Positions 48,501 to 61,800 of a DNA stretch of 64,000 nucleotides are shown one piece after another. This DNA is from Pisolithus tinctorius (Eukaryota; Basidiomycota; Agaricomycetes; Boletales; Pisolithaceae). How positions within the stretch are numbered: the first letter of the stretch is position 1; each line of letters opens with the position of its first letter. The DNA lies in assembly GCA_024663395.1 (NCBI GenBank), contig JANFAH010000081.1, positions 166,785 through 230,784 on the forward strand, in the 5' to 3' direction. The position numbers were made by a program, and so were the translations under genes. The notes under the pieces are model-generated. The model was not told the DNA's origin. It saw only the letters and a program-made list of their open reading frames with translations, and ran no database searches.

Positions 48501-49823
48501 TCTGAGGAACAAGTTGCGAAGTTGAAGGAACTCACGCTTGTTGAGAGAAGTCCAGAGGAACTTGAAGTTGTTGATATAGACGCTCCTGTGCCGGAGGTGG
48601 TTGAAGCCCGAGAGGTAGCAATGGAGCATTTGCATGCTGAAAGGACAGCACATCGGAGGGACGCAGACCTGGAAGGTGCCTTTGCTCATACAGAGCGTGA
48701 CGAAGCCATTCAAGGTGCCAGTGCTCAACTTCCGGTCGACCCCACCAGAACGAAGGAAAACGAATCTGAATCTGAACCTCCGTCCGTAACCAACGAGGTC
48801 GTTCGTGCCGCCCTTGAATCTCTTACGTCAAGCTCCGACGCTGTCGATCTCTCTGCGTATATGCAACTGTGGACGCTCTACACAAGTTTGACTATGCCAC
48901 TTTCTATCGCACTGTGCGAGTCGCTCAGGTTGATCTTGGCCCCAACACTTGCAACAAGACTGCGAGGAGACTTTCGTACAGGCAAGCGATTGAACATGCG
49001 CCGGGTGATCGCATGGGTTGCAAGCGAATACACCAAGGACCGTATCTGGCTGCGCCGCGTGAAACCTAGTGCTAGGGCGTATCAAGTCTTACTTGCTGTG
49101 GACGATTCTGCGTCGATGCGAGGCGGCGGCGGCGGCGCAGTACACCTAGCGTATCAAACTGTCGTCCTCGTTGCGCAGGCTCTGGGACGGCTCGAAGCAG
49201 GCGAAGTCGGCGTCGCACGATTTGGTGCAGGCTGGGAACTTGTGCGTGGGTTTGGAGATGGCGCTCGAGATTGGGGTTCCTCGCCTGTATTAGGTGGACG
49301 TGTCCTGTCTGCGCTGACGTTTCAACAACAGCGAACAGATGTTGCAGGATTCCTGGAGGAATCGCTTGGAGTGCTCGAGGCTGCGCGTGAGACGGCTGGA
49401 AGTCGGGGTGCTACTAAGGACCTGTGGCAACTCGAAATCATCATTTCTGATGGAATCTGTCAGGAGCATGAACGACTACGCCGTGCGCTCCGCCGTGCAA
49501 GAAGTATGCGAGTGCTGGTGGTATTCATCGTGCTTGACGCGTTGAACGAAGGAGGCAGCACATCGGCGGCTGGAGCCAGCAACACCACCTCAACTGTAAA
49601 TTCTGCGGCGTCTACATCCTCGGGCTCCCAGTCCTCGATCTTGGCTCTCAATCAGGTGTCGTACCGACAGTCGCCGACAACGGGACAAATGGAGCTAACG
49701 ATGGAGCGGTATCTCGATTCGTTTCCCTTCGAGTACTATGTCGTGTTGAGGGATGTGGAGGCTTTACCAAGGGTGCTTGCAGATACTCTCAGGGAATTCT
49801 TTGAGAAGGTCAATGAAGAGTAA
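33581..49823 (+). CDS. MDN1: Midasin (Rea1/Mdn1), dynein-like AAA ATPase of 60S ribosome assembly
   Basis: Removes assembly factors from pre-60S ribosomes in the nucleolus and nucleoplasm. At about 16.2 kb with some 25 introns it should give close to 4,900 residues, as in yeast (4,910). First exons: 33581-33948, 34007-34528, 34593-36203, 36262-36462, 36530-38960, 39011-41466. Six AAA modules are seen, with Walker A-like motifs at about residues 350 (SAPSSGKS), 722 (GETGTGKT), 1164 (GLTSSGKT), 1458 (GETGSGKT), 1857 (GSPGVGKT) and 2169 (GQRDSGKT); matching Walker B strands such as WVLLDEMNLAP follow. A long helical linker follows (for example REWPDQMVLQHLLTRCDVVL near 44,670), then an Asp/Glu-rich region (about 47.2-48.1 kb). 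The last 240 residues are a MIDAS domain with DDSASM. Exon joins at 43.9, 45.4-45.5 and 47.3-47.7 kb were not fixed. No disabling change was found. Confidence 0.95.
41623..41666 (+). other. GC-AG intron in MDN1
   Basis: Frame continuity between 41555-41622 and the exon beginning at 41667 needs a 44-nt intron starting GCAAGC and ending after a T-rich tract in TTTTTTTGCAG. Both sides are in phase 1. No GT donor gives an open frame here as cleanly. Confidence 0.6.
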
Positions 49824-50579
49824 ATGGATTGCGACATTGTTATTATTGTGGTGTGCATATGATACTAATACAACTGTGGGTCGTAGCGCAGAATACATTG
49901 GGTGCTAATTGAAGACATGTGCAGTAAGTCGGAGTGGCAAGATTCTCCCTCCAGTACAACATCAGCACCGCGAGAAAGTTCGAAGGTTGGGACGCGTCAA
50001 GTTAGCGATTAGCATTCTTCGAGCCTATCTACTTGTCATACCCTACTCAATGGCGGCTCGACTTGAAGCAACGCCAGATTCACAGTAGGACTGGCGCGGA
50101 TTAATTCGAAGGCGACATTAATGATCGGACCTGTGTTTACATAAGTACACGCGATGGTATTACGAGGAAAGGATTAGCCTCATCTTACATACGGCCGTCG
50201 CCTTGCAAATCGATGCAAGACGACTTCTGTGCAACATCGCTGTACATTCTTTCGGCGAGTCGCCCGGTGCCTCGTGTGATGCACGTGTTGGATATGACAT
50301 TCCATCACGTGACTCACACTGTCTTGTACGCGTTATTGACATTTGTTTGTTCAGTGTTCGACTTACCACATTAATCCGCCGACGAGACTGGGGAACTGCA
50401 GTCAACCCCCGACAGCAACGACGACCGAAGTGCAGCTGACTGACCCGTGTCTGGTCTCGTTTCTTCAATCTCTTGGCTTGTCTTCCTGTCTGCTGTGTAC
50501 TTTTACAAAAACACATTCCTAAGCATCCTAACCACAACCTCTCTTCACCAGACGAACATCCAGCCCTGACGCAATAACG
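49824..50579. other. Intergenic stretch, no gene seen
   Basis: It holds the 3' flank of MDN1 and the 5' flank of the kinase gene, with only short open frames. A TCACGTGAC E-box-like palindrome lies at about 50306-50314. Confidence 0.5.
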
Positions 50580-53500
50580 ATGGATTCACCCCCAGACACG
50601 AACGACGTATTCTCACTCTCTGACCAACTCCTCGCCGAGCGACTTCACTTTGTTAAAGAGGTATCCTTATCTTATTCGCTTCTCGTGCGAGCAACCCCCT
50701 TACTGACGCTGCACCTCTCAAGATCGGTTTCGGTAACTGGGGCAGCGTATGGCTCTGTCGTCCAAAGTCTTCGTCTGCAAAGCAGAGAGACGTAGAGGTA
50801 GCAGTCAAGCTAGTGCACCGCTCGAAAACGCCCACCACAGCCGCGAGAGTGCGCTCTCTGTACGTCATCCATTCCTAACGCATATATACCCCAGCATTGA
50901 CGGCAAGTTCGCATAGATGGAATGAGATGAAGATAGTTCGGTCGTTCAAGCATGATCCTCATCCCTCTATCATTCCCTTTCATTCGTTCATCATAACGCC
51001 ATCCTACGCACTCATCACCATGTACGTGATGTCGTCGGCATATGCGTCCCACGCTAACGCGTTTTTGTTGTTAAGGGCCTACCTCCCCACTCTAGTTCCG
51101 GTCGAAGTCTCTGAACCACGCGCAAAAGAGTGGTTCCGATCTCTTCTCTCAGGTGTACATTTCCTGCATACGCGTGGCGTCGTTCACAATGATATCAAGT
51201 ATGCACACCGTCTCTCCAGTCTATATGCACTTCTAATATATACATCCCAGACCCGCCAACATACTCCTCTCTCAAGCGAACGTTCCCGTCCTGGTCGACT
51301 TCGGATTCGCGGAAAAATACGACATGCAATCACCAAAGGCCTTCCACAGCAATTTGACATACGGCACCCCCGAAGTACGTGTCCATTTTGTCACTGTGCG
51401 CTACATGATGATTCACTTATCATTTGGATAGTATCTATCTCCCGAGCGAGCTCGTGGCATGCCTCACGATACGCGAAAATCCGATGTCTGGTCTCTTGGC
51501 ATAACCTTTTTCGAAATATTGGTGGGACGCACACCCTTCGAGTACGAGGAGGGCGAAGTGTTTGAAAAAAGGAAGACCTCGAGAAGTACTGGGACCGCAC
51601 GGTAAGTCGGTCGTGCACCGGTACAGCTCGTCATAGACTTACCCTGCGAAGATGCGAGGTAAATGGGTGGGCAGCTACTCCGTCTCCAATGCAGTGGAAC
51701 GGTTCCTGAAGCGTATGATCGTCCCCAATGCCGATTTGCGGTGTACCACCACCGAGTTGTTGCTTGATGGTTATTGGGAGAATCCGTCTCCTATGATCAA
51801 CGGAAAGGCTGGTCATAGTGAGTGCCCTTTCAATGATGTGGATCCAAAATTGACGATCCGCACGGCTACCCAGAGAAATCCGCCTCCACTGGACTCCCAG
51901 CTACTCGCTCTCATGTACGCACCCCCACCTTATTGGCGGCGTTACGGGATGTCTCCAAAGACAAAGTCAAGGACAAGGATACATCCATGTCTCGTCTCCT
52001 CGACATATCGCTTCCGTGGTCTGGATCCAGATCTGTCCCGATCCGCCCGATCCGCTTCTCGTGCCGAGTCTCGCACAGCTTCTCAGAGCACATCGAGGGC
52101 GGAGACCGCTACGCCGACGTCAGCCACGCGTTCCAGGGTTCCCTCGCGCGGTAGTGACGACTTTGCGCAATTTACGAAAGGGAGTGCTCATGAGCGATCC
52201 CATGCACTTCTGCCATCTAGGTCGAAGTCTCAGCCTAGGCTTCGTACGCTTCCTGGTACGACCACCCGAGGCCAGATACCGGGCCAAGGGCGTAAGCTGT
52301 CGACTGTACAGGGGTCTCCTGTTGTGAAGCCCGTCAAACGGGTCGATATGGAGAATGTTGACCAGGATGTTGTTGCAGACAAGGAGAATATCGCGTACGC
52401 GCATTATTCGAACAAATCCATGAACGCCAAGTCCCCGAGACTTGTTTCCCTTACTAGGTCAGTGTCATCGCTTAGGAAACCTCTTGGGCCGCGTCAGCCG
52501 TCGCCACGATCGGGTGCGGGAGCACCGTCCCCCCCAGCAGTTCCACCATTGGGCACAGCAGAGAAAGTACGCAGACAACCTCTTAGACAGTTGTCACATT
52601 CCCCGGACAGGCGCCTAGTCAAGGACGACCCCTTGGACGGCGTAGCAGCTACAAGGAATGTGTCACCCGTTCATGCGGCGTTGTTCCCGTCCACACCGAC
52701 AACGACTTCCTCCGTTGCCACCACCTTTGCTTCCAAACAACTCTCTGGAAAGCCTCCTCGTTCGCGTGCGCATGCGCTAGTGGATCTTACGGGTTTCGCG
52801 CGGAACGTTGATCTCAGTGCGCATGGTGTCGGTATGGGTGCTGCTTCGAAACGGCCACCCAAGGTGAAAGGTGGGAGAGCTAGAGATGAGGGAGCACAAG
52901 GCAAGCGCGGTATTGGTGCTGGGAATGAGAGTGCTGTCGCTTCGCACACGAACATGAGAGGGCGTGTAGTGACGAGGAAGGATGACGATAAGGAAAATCT
53001 ACCGCGCGTCGCACCGTCTAGCATCCATTCACGTGGAAGGATGTTGAGCGACAGGGTCGAGTCGAGGACACCGTTTGGCATACCTGACGCGCAGAATCAG
53101 AATCAGTCTCAGTCTCAATCGTCGTTCCAGCCCCTCGCAAAGTCGACGCCGAAGGATCATGGTGTGACGGATGTTTCTGTCTCGCTTTCTGCTTTGGCTA
53201 ACTTATCTATCGGGACGAACGTGACGAAGGGTAGCGTGAGAGATCGAATGATGGACTGGGAGAGGGAGAGAGCGCGATTGAGGGAGATGAATAGGGCATC
53301 GACTGTCCTTAGCGGATCCTATTCTGGTTCCGCGACGACTTCGGGATCCAGCGATGTCAACGATGCCGAAGATTTGGACTCGGAAGTGGAGGCGGAGGTT
53401 GAGGCTGAAGCTCAGGGCCACACCGCTGTTAATCAGCGTAAACCAGAACCAGAAGTCCAGATACCCGATGAAGCGGTGAACATTAGGGTTTCGCACAATA

Positions 53501-55378
53501 ACCCCGAACTCGTCGGGCGGAAATCGGTGCAAACGATGCACACGACAACGACCGTCGTTTCTTCCGCGTCTGGGTTGGCCACTTCGACTCTGACCGGCGG
53601 GTCTGGACCCCCGAATGCCGAGAAGGGTCAGATCGAGGTTGCCACGATCGCCGTGAGAGCGTCCGCACAGATTTTGTCGTCTCGTAATGGACCGTTAACG
53701 TTGGATCAGAAGACCCTTGGCCCGGACCACCACCAGCGGGCACGCAAGTCCGAAGAAGTGTTGAAGAGTGTTGATGGTAAGTCCAATCTCCCATGTATTC
53801 GTATGGGTGTACCCGTGCTGATGTGGGACAGACAACGGGTTACCTGTTGAAGTGCGCCGAACGAGCGAGTCGGCGTTAAGTGGGTTTAAGCATAGCATCA
53901 AGGCTTCTATAGGTGCGACTCCAGCTTTTCTGAGGTTTTGCGGTTGATTGATATCCTAGTGTACAGACAAAGGAGTTCGTCTTTACAAGTCTTCGACACT
54001 AGCTCAGTTGACTGGCCGTACGACCCCAGTATGGTGTCCCTCTCCTGAGCCGATTGAGATCGATTTCGAGTCTCGTCGGTCGGGCGAAGGACGATTTAGC
54101 TGGGAGAATATTCGGTCCGAGGAGGAGATCGCCATGGACAGAATGAATCTATGGATACAAAGTGTCGAGAGTGAGTCCGAGCGGCATTATTTTTCGTGCG
54201 AGGTGTGACTGTTGTGTTGTGGAACACAGGGGTCGTCGAGGAGACACGTCAGAACTTCGCGTCGACAAGTATTGCTGAGCCTACGGCTCTCCCTCTCGTA
54301 CCTGTCTCCCGCTCGTCTTCTCAAAACAACCACCTTCGTCAATCCCAGCACAATAATAATAGTAATACGACTCGTTCCTCTCGTCTCCCTCGCCGACACC
54401 TACCTGCGAACCAAATATTCGCCGAGATGACTGATCCTAATGCACCTCTATCACCTGCACGCGGAGATCAGAGCATGTCATTTTCTTACATCGATGCTCC
54501 CGAGTCTTCTTGCCCCGTTCTTCCGACGCTGAGTGTGCTTGGCCAAACGCCTCCGCGTCAACGACGCGCGACAATTTCGACGCGGTCCCCTGCGCAAGAA
54601 AAGGACAAGTCCGGGGAAGATGACATGTTGAGTATAGGAACTCCATCGAAGAGAAGAGAGAAGAGCCGTTCGTATGGGAATCTGGATCGACACATCAGGG
54701 ACGTGGCCAAGTTGGAGATGGAACTCAATGCAGGTGAGTATATCTCCCCCACTTCAATGCTTTTTCTTTCTTTCGAAGTCTGACTTGGGAACCACAGGTA
54801 CTCCAGCGAAGCCAACCGCACCACGTTTGTCTGCCGTCCTCGACAGGAGCTTGTTCGTTGCGACGCCGATATCTCCGAGGTTGGTAGAAAATTTGAACGA
54901 TGACTTGACGGCATCGCCGTATCACGTTGAGCCCTATCCACCCCGCGAGTCCGGCGAACTCCAGAACCTGCCACCTTCCCCTGAGAGGCGTCGTTTGGAG
55001 GGTGTTTACGACCGTTTTTTGATGGCCACTACTGGTGTAAAACGTGTTGGCAAGGGATACCAATCCGATAATTTCAGACCCCTCCAGAATACCGCTCCTT
55101 TGGAGGCCGGCAAGTTACCCGCAGGCCATTCTCGTACATTCGGCGTCTTCGGCACTAGCAAACGTCAAATGCCCCCTCCTGTATCCAGCGATGATGTTTG
55201 GTGCCGAGCATCCATCGACGAGCTTGGCTTCACCACCTGCAGTAATGCAATCCGCTCCACGCCACGCACGTCCAAGGATGATAACAAGAACACCGCTGCG
55301 CTGGTCCGACGCGCGATCAAGGCGATAGTGCCTGGCAAGACGGTCTCCAGAAGGTTGTCCCGCACCTTGATCGCCTAG
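50580..55378 (+). CDS. Serine/threonine protein kinase with long disordered tail; apparent frameshift
   Basis: Kinase exons: 50580-50660, 50723-50859, 50917-51021, 51076-51198, 51251-51374, then 51432-51601 and 51652 onward. Motifs: glycine loop GFGNWGSV at residue 29, VAVK lysine at residue 56, catalytic loop VVHNDIKPANILL, DFGFAEKY, activation end GTPEYLSPERARG and SDVWSLGITFFEI. All catalytic residues are present. At 51564-51572 the run of six A breaks the frame: the expected FEKKEDLEKYWDRT reads correctly only with one more A, after which RGKWVGSYSVSNAVERFLK continues. After the kinase (to about residue 270) comes a tail of about 1,000 residues, low in complexity and rich in Ser, Arg and Pro, ending in IVPGKTVSRRLSRTLIA at 55378. 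It resembles fungal CAMK-like kinases; the exact group is unclear. Confidence 0.82.
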
Positions 55379-56098
55379 ATTCCATGTTCTTCCCTAGCTT
55401 TCGTTCTACCTCGGCTCTTCTTTTCTGCTTCATTGGACGACCTCACTAGTTCTCCTGGCTGGTCCTTGCTCTCACCTTTTGCTCTCATTATATACATTGT
55501 CATCTGTCTTTTCTTGGCTCCTGGAGATATGGATCCGCTATACATACCCCATACTTTCATTCCTCTGATTCCGTCGTCTGCTGCCGTTCCCCCTTGCTGT
55601 TATCTATTGCTATCGACATCCGTTAAAGCATACTAAGCTCAACCATTCTTCCTCATCCTCAACCTGTCATTTTTTACACTTACACCACATTATACTAGTT
55701 GGCAACGAACCCTCATGCATTTACGTCCTGTTATCACTTCTTTTTCCTTTCAGCCCCCTGTTTTCTGGTTACGCTGTCTCGTGACGTCTTGCAACGCTGT
55801 CCTGGTCATGACATCCTGCTCGCGTAGTTTACATAAGTTGACTCTGTTTATCCTCAGATAAATCTTATATTTGTTCTCAGTATCTAGTATGTTAGATGCA
55901 TGAGGTCAACGTGAGGTAAAGCAACTGTGATGTTTCGCATCTTGGGCGTTCTGAGCGTGTTGACTTGCCCCCTGCAATGACGGCGTATTCACGTACATAT
56001 TCATTGCATTTGACTACTGTCAATCTCTCGTAGATAAGATAACGCGTTGTAGCGGGGTCCAGGGTCTCGCACGGCCCCACTCAACCACCACCATCACC
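55379..56098. other. Intergenic stretch, no gene seen
   Basis: Pyrimidine-rich on the plus strand at 55380-55800, as expected for a fungal 3' flank, followed by the promoter of the sirtuin gene. No open frame with a recognisable motif. Confidence 0.5.
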
Positions 56099-57666
56099 AT
56101 GTGCTTCAACCCCATATCAACGTCTGGCAGTCAGAAGAAACGCTTACATGGAAATGATCTCAAGGCACTGGCCAACTACATGAAATCTGACCAGTGTCAG
56201 AAGGTCTTCCTCATGGTAATGTTACATTGCTGTTCCTTCATATGCGTGGCATTTGGCTTCACTGGTCTTGATCGTAGCTAGGAGCAGGTAAGACACACAT
56301 CTCCCGGACCCACTTGGATTTGAACGTGGCACCCTTCGTGCAGGCATCAGTACTGCAGCTGGCATTCCGGACTTCCGTTCCCCAAAGACTGGTAAGCATG
56401 CCCTCCAGGGCTATACCCTTCAGGGTCCACGAACGTTCAAACATCACGACAGGTCTATATGTGAGCAGTCAAGCTTGCAATCTCTGTGCCACATCACGTT
56501 ATGTATATACGATAACCCTGCCCACATAGGCTAACCTTGCCCGGCTGAACCTTCCATACCCAGAGGCAGTCTTCCAAATATCCTTCTTCCGAAATAACCC
56601 TGTTCCCTGTACGCTCCGCCCTCTAATTCCAGCCTATCCTTATCTTGCCTACTCACATAACATCTGATATGCTATTGTGATTCACAATGCTTCGCTGTCA
56701 CCACCACTGTTGTTACCAACAAAGTTTACACCCTAGCCAAAGAGATTTACCCGGAACGGTACCGACCGACTTTGACCCACTCGTTCATCAAACTCCTCCA
56801 TTCTCGCGGACTTCTACACACATGTTTCACCCAAAACATCGATACGCTCGAACGGAAAGCGGGTGTCCCAGAACACAAAATCGTCGAAGCCCACGGAAGC
56901 TTCGCGACGCAGCGCTGTATAGATTGCAAGGCACCATATGAGGATGAGAAGATGAAAAAGGCTATTAGGGAAGAGGAGATCCCGAGATGCGAGAGGTGTG
57001 GAGGGTTGGCTAAGCCTGGTATTGTATTTTTTGGGGAATCGGTCCGTTCCATTTCATGATGTTCCGTTCCATTCCAATCTATTAACGTTCCCTCCTCGCC
57101 GTCGGCGTGGACGGACCTTGGTGGCACAGTTACCAAACAAATTCCACAGCTCGATTCCATTGCTTCAAGAAGCGGACCTGCTGATTGTCATTGGCACGTC
57201 ATTGACCGTGTATCCGTTCGCCTCGCTTGTCGACTGCGTTCCAGAAGACTGTCCGCGGGTACTCATCAATCTGGTCGAAGTAGGCGATTTCGATAAACCG
57301 GATGATCTGGTGTTTACCGGGAAATGTGACGAAATCGTGAGGGCGTTGTGTCAGGAGTTGGGGTGGGAGGACGAACTCGATGAGACATGGGCAGAAACAG
57401 CTATGGGTGCCGAGGGGGTCGAAGTGGCTGGTAGCTCCGACGAAGCGGCAGAGGAGAAAATAGAGAGCGAGTTGGAGCAGGTTAGGAAGGATTTGGAGAA
57501 CGTTCTGAACGTGTCAGAGCCGAAGGCTGGTACCGAAGTTCCAATTGGCGTAGAGGCGATACCTGCAATAGTCGAGGATGAAGAGGAAAGTTGTACCAGG
57601 CAGGTAAACGACGTGGATAAGGAGAAAGATGGTGGCAAGCGTGAGCTTTCAGAAGGGAAGTTGTAG
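56099..57666 (+). CDS. HST2: Sirtuin, NAD-dependent protein deacetylase (Hst2/SIRT2 type)
   Basis: Removes acetyl groups from lysines using NAD+, probably mostly in the cytoplasm as in yeast Hst2. Seven exons fit: 56099-56215, 56278-56287 (10 nt), 56344-56391, 56453-56460 (8 nt), 56530-56608, 56725-57041 and 57130-57666, totalling 371 residues. Signature motifs in order: LGAGISTAAGIPDFRSPKTG, then LYANLARLNLPYPEAVF, FTQNIDTLERKAGVP, the catalytic EAHGSFA histidine, a zinc site CIDC...CERC, KPGIVFFGES, and GTSLTVYPFASL. The GAG..GIPDFRSP motif is spread over three exons, including the 10-nt one. The last intron starts with GTCCGT, a weak donor. The C-terminal 100 residues are acidic and Lys-rich with no domain. 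The start ATG follows a CACC context. The frame is intact, so the enzyme should be active. Confidence 0.93.
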
Positions 57667-58834
57667 AGATGATATTATGATCACATTACTACCATGCTCG
57701 TTTGCGACGATATCCTCATGTGAAGAACAGGCCTTTCCAGTTGGCAGCTTAATTAATCTCCAGGCCCGGCTATTATAGGCATCCCACAACGCAACAAGTT
57801 GTCATCTTAACCGACCTCGTTCTGATCTGTATCTCCTATCACTGAGAGTCACAGAGTCTCATGCATTCTTCAAGTTTATCACCTTCGACCCCCTGGAAGA
57901 CCTCCGGGATCTTGCAAAGAGTAACTGCCACCGACTCCGTCTTGGGTTAGAACCACTTCGGTTTCTCAGGCCGTGGTGGGGCGTGGTTGAGGGCATGGCT
58001 ACAGCGGGACAAATGTTGATATTGAATGGTACCTCCCTCAATCAGCGTCCTTAGGCCCTGATGCATATGTCAATCAGCAACTTGATTTCCGGACCATTAT
58101 GTAGTAGGGTCCAGTAAGGACTAGCTCCAGCAATATATTTTCTCTCATCTCCGAAGGGGGCGTTTTCATTCACATCTATGTACCACTGTGTAATACATTG
58201 GCAGTTTGTGGCCCACGGATTCGCCCACTGTACTAGTAGAAACATTATCATCTCACCAGGAGATTCTCCTGCGATCCGACGTTTGCCGCAGCGGAAAACA
58301 GGTCCGTTGATCCTAACTATTATGTAAGCAGCCTGTCGGACAGTACGTGAACCCGTCTGCCGCCGTCTTATTATGTGTATACGGTCTATTAACAGTTCAT
58401 TTAACCGAAGTGTGTAACAAGTGTTGGCCAATGGCGAATATGCCAAGAGGGCCGACAGCATGATGAGGTTCCCAGGTGGGCCTCACTCTGACAGGATTGC
58501 CCGAAAATCTCCTGACGCCGCACGTCCGGTCGGAGCTGCAAAAAATTTCCTGACTCACATATAATCTTGACCTTGTTCCCTCCATTCGTTTCTCCTCAGC
58601 TCAACGCTTTCCAACAGATGGGAGTTTTTGTACGCCTGTACCTTCGCCTTTGTTCGTCCATTCTCCTCACCGTAGGCTCGGTTGCACAAGAGCTGATGAT
58701 GCTCTCGATTTCTCCAGTCTGCACAGTGCCGCAGGTAACCCACCCTTGAACGCTTTCATTATCTGAGAAAAAAGGTAGCTCGGATAGGAAAATTTTATCT
58801 GATTATCCACTTATGGCATTCAGGTACCACAAGA
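57667..58834. other. Intergenic stretch with one uncertain ORF
   Basis: A 136-codon minus-strand frame with an ATG at 58461 ends at 58051 but shows no motif and may be chance. The rest is the 3' flank of the sirtuin gene and the 5' flank of the P-type ATPase gene. Confidence 0.4.
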
Positions 58835-61800
58835 ATGACGTTTGTTGATACTATTTTTACATCCCGTCTCCTTTCCTTCCGCCGCCCGCCAAACATATCT
58901 GGGCCCGACACCCCGACGGCCGACCACGTGACACACGAGCAGCTCGCGACGTCTAAATTAGCTCGATTCGCGCAGATACCCGCTTCGGAAATCTTCGCGT
59001 GAGTTTGTGTATGAGGGGTATGACGTCTTGTGATAATTTGCTGAAATTTTGTACGGTAGCCTTGAACCAACTTGGAGTCCCCTCGGGTTGACGGAGGAAA
59101 GTGCTGCGGAAATTCTCAAGCAACATGGTCCGAATATTCCTGTGGCCGAACGCCCCTTGGCTGCCTTGTCCATCCTGTGGACTGCCCTCTGGAACCCATT
59201 CAATGTCCTGTTGGTCGTCCTCGCGTGTGTCAATATCGCCACGCAAGATGTTGCCACGTTTGTCGTCATGATGGCCATGGTCGTCGCTTCTACCGGCCTG
59301 CGGTACTGGCAGGAAATGAAGTCTATGGTCCAGGCCCTCGAATTAGTTAGATCGATTGTCACTAGAGTTCGCGTCGTTCGGCGTGTCAATGGAATCGCCC
59401 AAGAATTGGAGATCGACCAGAAGCTTGTCGTCCCCGGCGATGTGATCGCTGTAGCCAGTCAGTCTCACATCTTTGTTTTTCATTGACTGGCTTGCTAACG
59501 ATGTTTCTTAGGCGGCGACGTTTTTCCCGGGGATTGTGTTCTGATATCATCTGAGGCTTTGGCCGTCGCACAGGCCTCTCTCACGGGTGAACTGATGCCG
59601 GTCGATAAGACGCTTCGTCTGATTGCTGCGCCTGAATCTGAGGCGTTCCACCTCTTGAACAACGACAACGTATGCCTGTCCGGAACGTCTGCGTCTGCTG
59701 GGAATGGACGTGCTGTCGTTATCTCGACCGGGAAAGATACGTATATGGCTGGTATCGCTGAAGAGCTGAATAGAAAGAGACCGGAGAATGCAATACAGAT
59801 TGGGATTAGAAAAGTCAGTTACGTTTTGATGGGTTTTATGGCCGTAAGTGGGACAATTAGTACTCCCTTGGGAAGTGATAACGGGGCACTGACGCTTCCT
59901 AGGTTATGGCACCCATTGTATTCATAGTGCAGGGAGCTGTCAGCCGTGACTGGAAGGGTGCTGTCATGTTCGCCATTGCCATTGCAGTTGGCATTACGCC
60001 CGAGATGCTTCCCATGATTGTGGTACGTCCCCTTTCGTCACCGTTTCGCGTACACTAAGCAATGTCTGGAAGACGTCCAATCTTGCGCTCTCCGCCGTCC
60101 GTATCGCTAAGAAAAATGTCATTGTCAAGCGCTTCGACGCCATCCAAAATTTGGGTGCTGTCAGGGTTCTATGTTCAGACAAAACAGGCACGTTGACCAT
60201 CGACTTGGTCAGCGTCTCCACCTCTGTTTCCAGCAATGGCGAACACTCAGAGCTCCCCATCAAGCTCGCATACATCAATTCCCTCTTGCAGACCGGAACC
60301 CGTAGCCCAATAGACCGTGCTATCGTGGAGTATGTGCACGCGAACGAAAAGGGGCCTGCCCCTGGAGACGGTCATCAAGATAGCTGGCACAAGCATGGCG
60401 AAGTTCCTTTTGATTCCACGCGCCGACTTCTCTCTGTTCTTGTGTCTCGTCCTTCCGCAGATGGAGAGGGTCTTTTCATCACGAAAGGCGCCGTCGAAGA
60501 GGTACTGGAGAGGTGTGTTTCTATGTATCGGCAACAGCAGCAGTCGTTCTCGCCATCCCTGTCCGATTTCAAGCTTGAACGCACAGCGTATACCACATTG
60601 ACAGAGGACGATCGCCGTGCCATCCTCGACACATCCAAGAGGTTGAATGAGGAGGGCTTACGGCTCGTTGCTGTGGCTTGCAAATGTGCCGCGGTCAAGA
60701 CGTTCATGACTATCAGCACAGCAGACGAAGAGGATCTTGTCTTCATCGGTTTCGTGAGCCTCTTGGATCCACTCAAACCGGATGCGGCAGATGCTATCAA
60801 AGAATTATCCAAACTTAACGTCCAGGTCCGTATCCTTACGGGTGACGCGCCAGCGGTGGCCGGAAAAGTCGCACGCGACCTTGGTCTATTGAATGCACGC
60901 AACGTGATGCTAAAGTCGGCGAAGGGGGACGAAGAGGCCGTCGGTACCATTAGCGAGGCCGATCTGATCGTGACGGGCCCTCAACTCGCCGAACTCTCCA
61001 AGGATAAGGACGCATTTGCAGAAGCCGTCGAGCGAGCTGTCATTTTTGCGAAGCTTTCACCGTATCAGAAGCTTGAGGTCGTGAAAGCGTTACGTGCCGG
61101 GGACGGCGGCCGAGCAGTCGCATTTCTGGGTGACGGTGTGAATGATGCGCTCGCGATTCGTGGTGCGGATGTTGGGATTTCTGTGGATTCAGGGACGGAG
61201 ATTGCGAAGGAAGCTGCAGACGTGATTTTGCTCGAGAAGAGTTTGGGTGTAGTGGCGCTCGGCGTGGTGCAGGGCCGGATCACGTATGTTTCTTTATGTC
61301 TTCCGTGCCTCGGTACGATTGGTGGGCTGACTTGGTGTGTCATGCGGCTAGGCTCCTGAACACCGTCAAATACATCAAAATGGCGTGTTCGTCGAACTTC
61401 GGAAACGTTTTCTCGGTGTTGGGTACGTTCGATGTGGCAGGGATGAGCAGTGACTGGTCATGAATATTAATATTTGTTCTATCTCCAGTTGCGTCCGCGT
61501 GGTTGCCTTACCAGCCAATGCTTCCACTGCAGCTCCTGACCCAGAACCTGCTGTATGATTTCTCTCAGGGATCTATCCCTTGGTATGTCCATGCCGTTGG
61601 CTTGTGTCGTGTCGGGTTCTGATCATGTGGGTATATGCAGGGATAACGTCGATCCTGAGTACTTGGAAACTCCTAGAACCTGGAGCGCACTCTCCATTAT
61701 CAGGTTCATGGTTTGTCTTGGGCCGTTCTCCAGCCCTTTTGATATCACGACTTTCTGTATCAACTGGTACGTGCGATTTGTCTTCCCTTTCGAAGTTGGA

